The notes beneath the pieces were generated by a model. That model was given only the letters and a program-made list of their open reading frames with translations, had not been told where the DNA came from and made no database searches. A program made the translations under genes and the position numbers. Shown in pieces: positions 63,541 to 64,000 of a stretch of 64,000 nt of DNA. Location: positions 26,937,001 to 27,001,000 of the forward strand of contig CATNEN010000001.1 of NCBI GenBank assembly GCA_950097015.1, in the 5' to 3' direction. Position 1 is the first letter of the stretch. Every line of letters starts with the position of its first letter. The stretch comes from Macrostomum hystrix. Its lineage: Eukaryota > Platyhelminthes > Macrostomidae.

Positions 63541-64000
63541 GAAATGTACACAGCTGGACAAATAAACTATTTAGCTTTAATTTATAAGCAAATGATGTTG
63601 CTTTTTATATATAGACGTGACTGATTTCTAATTCAGCTGGCAGTGGATGAATTTATTTGTGCTTAGTGGTTTGCACTGCCACAAACTCAAAGGGCATAAA
63701 AAATATTTTCATTGCATAGTAGGCCTAACAATCACACTTTGGCATTCATGTCAAGCTTTTTAAAACTCTGTGACAACATCTTATAATCATACTCACCATT
63801 CTGCAGAAATCGATTTTGCCAATTATTTGCATTATGGTTACTGTTTTTTCATGGGATTTTATTCAAAGCTTATTTAAATTTCAGCAGTGCAAACTCAAAA
63901 TATATTTTACATATGCAACTCAATTACTTTCCTCATTAATCAGTGAAATCAGAGCTACTTCCTCATGACTAAGAAATTGTTCTATACACTACTTTAAATG
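63541..64000. other. AT-rich end of the window, nothing recognised
   Basis: No gene, repeat or RNA signal that I can support. Confidence 0.4.

Overview
This window is nuclear DNA from an invertebrate animal. Its genes have several exons with GT-AG introns, its promoters carry TATA boxes, and it holds a divergent innexin, which points to a protostome. It also holds many kinds of metazoan transposable elements (BEL/Pao, Ty3/gypsy, a Crypton-like tyrosine recombinase, mariner, a tRNA-derived SINE, MITEs). The very high load of minisatellites and the short genes would fit a free-living flatworm such as a macrostomid. That species guess is inference and was not tested by any search.

Layout. 1-5.9 kb: AT-rich, no gene recognised, one old SINE. 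5.9-13.5 kb: a divergent pair of secreted WSC-domain genes (minus 7433-8149, plus 10369-11056). Each runs straight into a 21-bp minisatellite at its stop codon, and a related 33-bp array lies between the two genes. 14.9-15.4 kb: another array of the same family. 15.4-20.9 kb: a broken BEL/Pao element (minus). 21.3-22.0 kb: a foldback element, followed by a broken GPCR gene (22349-23264). 24.3-27.2 kb: an intronless M1 aminopeptidase-like gene (minus) that lacks its catalytic glutamate. 27.9-29.2 kb: an intact Crypton-like recombinase ORF (minus) with a strong hairpin upstream. 29.9-31.8 kb: an internally deleted Ty3/gypsy element with two LTRs. 32.4-35.5 kb: a degenerate AT-rich repeat, ending in a non-LTR endonuclease relic. 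37.4-40.3 kb: a 57-bp tandem array with 684-bp higher-order structure. 42.3-48.0 kb: a complete seven-exon trypsin-like protease whose introns 4 and 6 are filled by minisatellites. 49.05-49.6 kb: a truncated copy of the aminopeptidase. 50.4-51.7 kb: a third WSC gene, again with its own 3' array. 53.3-62.7 kb: an eleven-exon C-terminal-motor kinesin (minus), with a two-exon innexin (plus, 58897-61155) wholly inside one intron. 63.1-63.5 kb: a MITE-like inverted repeat.

Main observation: several arrays look seeded by a gene boundary. The WSC-linked 21-bp unit is the last six codons plus the stop codon of the WSC genes. The 28-bp protease array repeats the end of exon 4 together with its 5' splice donor. 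The innexin tail is a 33-bp coding minisatellite. The very long open frames over these arrays are by-products of unit lengths divisible by three and should not be read as proteins. Exon models were built by eye from splice signals and reading phase; every model closes in frame, but none is supported here by transcript data.
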